Both the position numbers and the translations under genes were made by a program. This document shows positions 58,900 through 64,000 of a stretch of 64,000 bases of DNA, in pieces. The notes under the pieces are model-generated. The model had not been told where the DNA came from. It did not search any database and saw only the letters and a list, made by a program, of their open reading frames with translations. Within the stretch, counting starts at the first letter, position 1. Every line of letters starts with the position of its first letter. The DNA comes from Phymorhynchus buccinoides. Its lineage: Eukaryota > Mollusca > Gastropoda > Neogastropoda > Raphitomidae. Location: positions 5,721,632 to 5,785,631 of the forward strand of contig CM065699.1 in assembly GCA_017654935.2 (NCBI GenBank), read 5' to 3'.

Positions 58900-59447
58900 C
58901 CCAGAACGTGATTGAATAGTAGAATTTAAGTCAAAGTGACCACTGGTCATTGTCACTGACCACTGGTTATCTATATTGAACAAGGTACAAATATCACCAC
59001 AGTCGTAGTTTTGTCAAGCAGGTTCCATCCCCATCGTCAACGTATCCCCTTCATTATCCTTTATTAAAAACACTTCCTTGGGCAACATATTTGACCAAAA
59101 TGTTTTATTGTGGGGCAATTGTTATATTTTAGGCTTTAATGACGGTTTGGGGGGCTTTTACACGTTCATGACGGCTGGGGCTGTGCCGTTCGGGGTACGT
59201 CACCGGGGGCCGCTACAGTAGCTGGATTGGCCGGGCCTGAGACACGAAACGCTGGGGGAGACTTCTATTTTTTAGTTTCTTTGTTTTTGTGTTGATTTTT
59301 AGTTTGGTTTATTTTTCTTTCTGTCGCAACGCACAACGCTGTATAAGTGTCCAGTGGGACAGAGCAGCGTAGCCAGATTCAGAAAACAGCAACTGGAACC
59401 CCGGCCTCCTTGCTTTACCCTTGAAGTGTGTGTGTGTGTGAGTGTGT
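58900..59447. other. Intron; no gene supported
   Basis: G-rich segment near 59160-59260 of repeat-like character; not assigned. Confidence 0.4.
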
Positions 59448-59580
59448 CAAGTCAAGTCAAGTCAAAATCATCTTTATTGAGGGTTAAAGAGTAAGCTGAC
59501 AAAGTTTTTTTCATCCTGCCCTCATATAACAAAGAAACACATCAATCAAAAATCTATTAAAAAATTACATATTTACAGGA
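59448..59580 (-). mobile_element. LINE 3' tail
   Basis: On the minus strand GAGGGCAGGATGAAAAAAAC...TTACTCTTTAACCCTCAATAAAG ends in (TTGAC)n, the common LINE ending of this window. Confidence 0.65.
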
Positions 59581-59626
59581 ACACCGTGGGTCTGTGTACA
59601 ATAATCAACCGTGCACTAATGAATAA

Positions 59627-59870
59627 ATGTGTGTGTGTGTGTGCGTGTGTGTGTGCGTGCGTGCGTGTGTGCGTGTGCGTGTGTGCGTGCGTGCGTGCGC
59701 GTGCGTGCGCGTATCTGTGTGTGTGTGTGTGTGTGTCTGTCTGTGTGTCTGTGTGTGTGTGTCTGTGTGTGTGTCTGTGTGTGTGTGTGTGTGTGCGCGC
59801 GCGCGCGCACGCGCGTGTGTGTGTGCGCGCGCGCGCGTGTACGTGTACGTGTGCATGTGCGTGTGTGTGA
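59627..59870. repeat. (GT)n microsatellite with CG steps
   Basis: GT/GC alternating run ending 15 bp before the acceptor of exon 59885-59968. Confidence 0.97.
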
Positions 59871-59884
59871 TCACGCGATTCCAG

Positions 59885-59968
59885 CGCTAGAGAACCAGGA
59901 AAGGTGTTACTCCGGGGACGTGGGAAGACAGTGTTTAGAAGGCTCCATCTGTACAGAAAGCCGCTGCA
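59885..59968 (+). CDS. Modular gene, exon: EB-like cysteine-rich module 1
   Basis: 84 bp, acceptor GCGATTCCAG, donor CTGCA|GTGAGC, phase 1-1. It encodes [20 protein letters not shown] plus ICTESRC. The C-x7-C-x5-C-x4-C spacing resembles EB modules. The same frame would run into a stop at 60006 without splicing. The polypyrimidine tract is poor and sits beside a GT repeat. Confidence 0.65.
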
Positions 59969-60029
59969 GTGAGCCCCATGTCTGTCGGCCTCTCAGCCTC
60001 ATCTGACTTGATCGATGCATTTCATTTAA

Positions 60030-60269
60030 CCCTTTCACCGCCAAAGTCGCATTTTAGCACCACAGTGATTTAACACCCATGTCACTAAAAGGCATCAAAT
60101 TGGGGTCTATTATCCAATGACCCTAGATTGTCTTAGTTTGGGGAAGTAAGGATAGACCTTATTTTATAGATGTCACTGAAGAATCCCCAATACTGAGGAT
60201 GGATTTTGTTCTCTACCCAGGTAAAATTAATGGACATTTTGGGCTGAAATATGGCTGGCGGTGAAAGGG
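60030..60269. mobile_element. piggyBac-like MITE, copy 4
   Basis: Exact TTAA at 60026-60029 and 60270-60273, with ends CCCTTTCACCGCCAAA and GGCTGGCGGTGAAAGGG. Confidence 0.85.
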
Positions 60270-60390
60270 TTAAAGTCTGTTCGCAACAATGGTGATACGA
60301 GGTTTAATAAGAAATCATGAATTAAAGCCAAGTGATATAGTGTGTGTATGTGTAGGAGTATGTGTGTGTGTGTGTTTTGTTGTTTGTTGT

Positions 60391-60391
60391 G

Positions 60392-60440
<49 letters not shown>

Positions 60441-60503
60441 CTTCTTCTTCTTCTTCTTCTTCTTCTTCTTCTTCTTCTTTTCTTCTTCTTCTTCTTCTTC
60501 TTC
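60391..60503. repeat. (TTG)n-(TTC)n microsatellite
   Basis: About 17 TTG units pass directly into about 20 TTC units. Confidence 0.97.
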
Positions 60504-60555
60504 AGTTTAACGTCCTTCCACTAAAAGGGATTCAGACAATGTGCATGTGTGTGTC

Positions 60556-60562
<7 letters not shown>

Positions 60563-60645
<83 letters not shown>

Positions 60646-60715
60646 GTGTGCGTGTGTGCGTGTGAGTGTGCGTGCGTGCGTGCGCGCACGCGCAGGCATG
60701 TGTGTGTGTCTGTCT
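60563..60715. repeat. (GT)n microsatellite
   Basis: GT run with CG steps. Confidence 0.95.
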
Positions 60716-61327
60716 GTCTGGCTGACTGGCTGGCTATCAGTATATAAGAAGATGAAAAAATGACTGCAGTACCTTTTGGAGTAACGTAAAAATGGTAGGT
60801 ATAAAAAACAAGGTACCTGTGAAAAGGAGAAACTTCAACGTTTCGTGCCCTAGGCACTTAGTCATGAAGTGAAGACAGCAAAGTTGGCAGGTTGTAGATC
60901 TTCCTCTTGTGAGCATAGTTCAAAATCAGCCCAAAGGTCAGTGGGAGAGAAATAGTGGGGGTAGTGGAAAAATAGTGTGATTACAGTTTATGAGGGTAGA
61001 AGAGCAAAAGGGTACATGGGCAACAAGTGAGGTAGGGGGAGGGGAGGGGGGGGAGAGGGGTGTAGATGGCTGTTGGAGAGGCAGAGGGAAAGTGGGGTGT
61101 GTTGGAAAAACAGCATTGGGGGGTAGGGGGGTGAAGGGGGATGGGAATGGGGGTTGATGAAATGGAACAATGTTTATTCCCTGTAGATCCAATAAACCAA
61201 TGTAGATTGTAGGCTTTATCAGTATATATGTCCGTGTTGGAGGCATTACTCACTGCAACCTAATTACCTACTGCGTTTTTCCTTTAAACCCCCCCCCCAC
61301 CCCCCCACCCCTGCTGTGTGTTAACAG
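60716..61327. other. Intron; no gene supported
   Basis: G-rich stretch at 61030-61150 and C-rich run at 61290-61311 just before the next acceptor. Confidence 0.5.
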
Positions 61328-61405
61328 AAGCCCAGCTGGACAGTCCCTGTGAAGTCGATGATGACTGCGTGGACAATAATATGATCTGTGAGAAAGAAAA
61401 GTGCA
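61328..61405 (+). CDS. Modular gene, exon: EB-like cysteine-rich module 2
   Basis: 78 bp, acceptor GTGTGTTAACAG, donor GTGCA|GTAAGT, phase 1-1. It encodes AQLDSPCEVDDDCVDNNMIC plus EKEKC: C-x5-DC-x6-C-x4-C, the classic EB-module spacing. It is the last recognisable exon; the open phase-1 donor shows that the gene continues past the window or into an exon I could not find. Confidence 0.75.
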
Positions 61406-61520
61406 GTAAGTCGGCCATAATAGTCCTCACTCTCGTTTCAGGGCTCCAGATTATTCGCACTCTTATGAAAGATGTTTTTGTTAAAAGTACATGTATCACA
61501 AAACATGACACGAACTAGTA

Positions 61521-61620
61521 CATTTAAAAAAAATAATAATGCTTATATAGCGCATAATCTTGCAAAGCAACTCAATGCGCATTTCACTCACCTTGCGTGC
61601 AAAGAAGTTGTACAAATCTA
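61521..61620 (-). mobile_element. LINE/SINE 3' tail remnant
   Basis: AATAATAATGCTTATATAGCGCATAATC (read as the reverse complement) is the AGCGC-TATAAG-(ATT)n ending also seen at 3361-3440. Confidence 0.5.
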
Positions 61621-61664
61621 GTACAGAGAAGTTATTTTTAAGACGATCAGTCACTAACTCGCAA

Positions 61665-61775
61665 GTTTTACTTTTCTAACCGAGTTGTTCAATACTGGAA
61701 TAATTTGTTAACTAACATTAAGGCTGCACCTAACATAAATATATTCAAAAAATCTTCTGGACAAAGACACAATGA
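61665..61775 (+). mobile_element. LINE RT C-terminal relic
   Basis: SYFSNRVVQYWNNLLTNIKA matches the FS-x-RVV-x-x-WN-x-L motif of non-LTR C-termini. Very short. Confidence 0.5.
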
Positions 61776-61846
61776 TGTCAAATTTTTATACTACTTTCGA
61801 TTAATAAAAAAAAAGTCAATTCCATATTTTTGTTAAATGTTATATA

Positions 61847-62268
61847 CTGGTCTCCAAAATGTAAGGGCCGGAAGAACGATCTTCTCTCTTCTGTCTTGGA
61901 GGCATGCTTATTGAGAGCTCTGGTTGCCGCCCTTAAATACACATTCGTGTCTAACTTTTGCTCAGCAGTGTTCACTACAGTCATGCCTTGCACGTGCAAT
62001 AGGCAAGAAACCTGCATCAGCCCTGATTCTTCAGCGAAAAGAGACCAAACTTTCGTGAAATTCTCGTGAATTTGCCACATTTTAAGCGTACCTGAAAACG
62101 CTGTTGCTGTACTGCAATGTCTGCAAAACTGGTTCAGGCACGTGCAACAGGAAGGAAAGTTATTGAGTAGGCTAAGTTTGGCCATTTTCTTCATTGTTGT
62201 CTTAGTGTACAATAAATAGATATCAAGCTACTGAAAACAGAAGCTGGCCCATAACTTTTGGAGACCAG
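61847..62268. mobile_element. Tc1/mariner-type MITE, 422 bp
   Basis: CTGGTCTCCAAAA at the left and TTTTGGAGACCAG at the right, with the inverted similarity continuing to GGGCC. Each end is flanked by TA (61845-61846, 62269-62270). No transposase. Confidence 0.8.
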
Positions 62269-62364
62269 TATAGTTTAGCTGTAGAAAACAAGCCACCTTG
62301 AAACAAATCAAAGTCACAAACTAGAAAGGGCGTAAAAGGGCCGCGAGGCCCACTTCTAGCCCTA

Positions 62365-62506
<142 letters not shown>

Positions 62507-62570
62507 ACTACTACTTATGACCACCTCTGTGCCTATAATCATCTTTGTTCATTTATTTTGCTTGGAGTGT

Positions 62571-62660
62571 AGCTTGTGCATAGTCTGGTGATAGTATGTA
62601 TTTTCTGAGCTTCTGTAGATTCTAGTGATAGTATGTATATTCTGCAGAATATAGTGTAGT
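62571..62660 (+). repeat. Isolated diverged units of the 45-bp minisatellite
   Basis: GTGATAGTATGTAT[AT]TTCTG occurs twice. Related to the array at 63661-64000. Confidence 0.7.
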
Positions 62661-63660
62661 GGTGTGCAGTAATGGGAGGCAACTCACCTTGCTTTAATTT
62701 TGCTGAGAAGAGTTATTGCTTTGTTGTGACGTCAAAATCGTATGTGATCTGAATGAATGTGTCTAATGAATGAAAGAATAAAAGAATCGAAACAACTTAT
62801 AGATGAAAGGTAAAGTTTTAAAATTATAATATAGTTTAGTTTTAGTTGTTCAAATTTTATTGTTGGGAATGCTTTCTGGCAGTTCATACTAATTGCGATA
62901 TAGATCTAGGCATGTTTTGAATATTTATAGCCTAAACTCTAGGCAACGATAGCCATGGAAATTTAATATTAAATCAAAACTGTGTATTATTGGCTCTAGG
63001 CCTACAATTTTAGAACATGATTGGGGATACAGGCCAGGGTTGCAGTGTGTTAGTGCCAGTATCTATGTAGGTTACATGATAATGTATTGTAGCAACGAGA
63101 TGTTGAATGATAGAACATTATAGATCTAGTTGTTGTTACACATGTCGTTGTCTTGGAAATTTTAGAGTATGGTAGCAATGTGTTGGTACCAGTATCTATG
63201 TAGGTTGCATGGAGATTCATAAAATGTTGTAGTTGTTACCATACATTTCCAAGACAGGAGGAGATAGGCTTTTATATAAGCTCAGGCATGAACAAGTTGT
63301 GGTTCTGTTGTTGAGACGAGAGACGAATCATAATGATGCTGAACTGACGCTTGTCTGCAGACTCAAAAAGGAGAGCATCTTTTCTGCCTGTTTTTTTCTT
63401 TGTCTGTTCTATCTTTTCTCTCTCTTACGGCACGGTGCCAGACACATCGAAGATTCCATTTAACAATGCACAGTCTGGCACACCGTGTCCTGTCAGGATT
63501 TGGGCTCGGCCTATGATTCGATTAATACTACTGAAGTGGGAACAAATCTCATTGCATTAGTAGACTAGCCCTGGGGCCAAATCCTGACACTCTTATTTCC
63601 CTCTTTCCGACTCTATGTCGCAGATCCTCGATCCCCTCCCCTCTCCTCCTCCCTTTTTCA
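62661..63660. other. No gene supported
   Basis: GTACCAGTATCTATGTAGGT-type sequence recurs near 63052 and 63184. ORFs lack support. Confidence 0.45.
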
Positions 63661-64000
63661 ATAGCTTCTGTAGATTCTAGTGATATTATGTATTTTCTGC
63701 AGAGAATAGCTTGTGTAGATTCCGTTGACACCATGCATTTTGTACAGAGTAGGCCTATAGCGTCTGTAGATTCCGTTGATATTATGTATTTTGTGAAGAG
63801 TATAGATTGTGTAGATTCCGTTGATACCATGTATTTTGTGCAGAATACAGCTTGTGTAGATTCTGTTGATACTATGTATTTTGTGCAGAGTATAGCTTGT
63901 GTAGATTCCGTTGATACTATGTATTTTGTGCAGAGTATATCTTGTGTAGAATCCGTTGATACTATGTATTTTGTGAAGAGTACAGCTTGTGTAGATTCCG
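63661..64000 (+). repeat. 45-bp minisatellite, at least 7 units, runs off the window
   Basis: ATAGCTTGTGTAGATTCCGT plus TGATACTATGTATTTTGTGCAGAGT. The period is 45 bp with one longer unit near 63757. A minus frame stays open because 45 is a multiple of 3. Confidence 0.95.

Noticed and set aside
61978..62060. Another cysteine-rich exon (TVMPCTCNRQETCISPD)
   Set aside because: Lies inside the TA-flanked MITE and has no donor.

Overview
The window is animal nuclear DNA, most likely from a mollusc and probably a marine gastropod. This is an inference. It rests on spliced genes with GT-AG introns, F-type-lectin/discoidin-like and EB-type cysteine-rich exons, TTAGGG-type repeats, tRNA-derived SINEs with a central domain I associate with molluscan SINEs, and very dense dinucleotide microsatellites. 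No bacterial-style gene, CRISPR array, rRNA or intact tRNA gene was seen.

Gene content is low. (1) At 115-1919 (+) is the 3' end of an unidentified gene whose exon holds a roughly 780-bp GAA tract and four 25-residue acidic repeats. (2) The main host gene runs on + from at least 12.8 kb to beyond 61.4 kb. Nine exons (12796-12873, 17681-17899, 25917-26015, 33767-33880, 39146-39247, 43001-43234, 58062-58304, 59885-59968, 61328-61405) have usable splice sites and all are phase 1-1. They read as cysteine-rich module, galactose-binding (F-type lectin/F5-8C-like) domain 1 over three exons, cysteine-rich module, galactose-binding domain 2 over two exons, then two EB-like modules: a secreted or receptor-type modular protein. 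A 495-bp exon candidate at 9069-9563 is also phase 1-1 and may belong to it or to another gene.

The introns are packed with mobile DNA. The most notable is a 4.1-kb DNA transposon at 20578-24721 with 133-bp terminal inverted repeats. It carries a two-exon gene (-) for a retroviral-type DDE integrase related to the domesticated vertebrate genes KRBA2 and SCAND3 (Ginger-like). Its intron is filled by 17 tandem units, each with a polypyrimidine-AG acceptor followed 22 nt later by GTGAGT. A single missing G near the end of the ORF takes a cysteine-rich tail out of frame.

Other mobile DNA: two mariner relics, four piggyBac-like TTAA MITEs (one with a nested element), two foldback elements with telomere-like arrays in the arms, several other MITEs, one nearly complete but 5'-truncated EN-RT LINE, an L1-like LINE fragment, many LINE 3' ends that often abut (CT)n runs, and tRNA-derived SINEs. 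Minisatellites occur at 7.5-8.1, 9.1-9.4, 22.8-24.0, 46.5-48.4 and 63.7-64.0 kb. Most remaining stretches show no gene.
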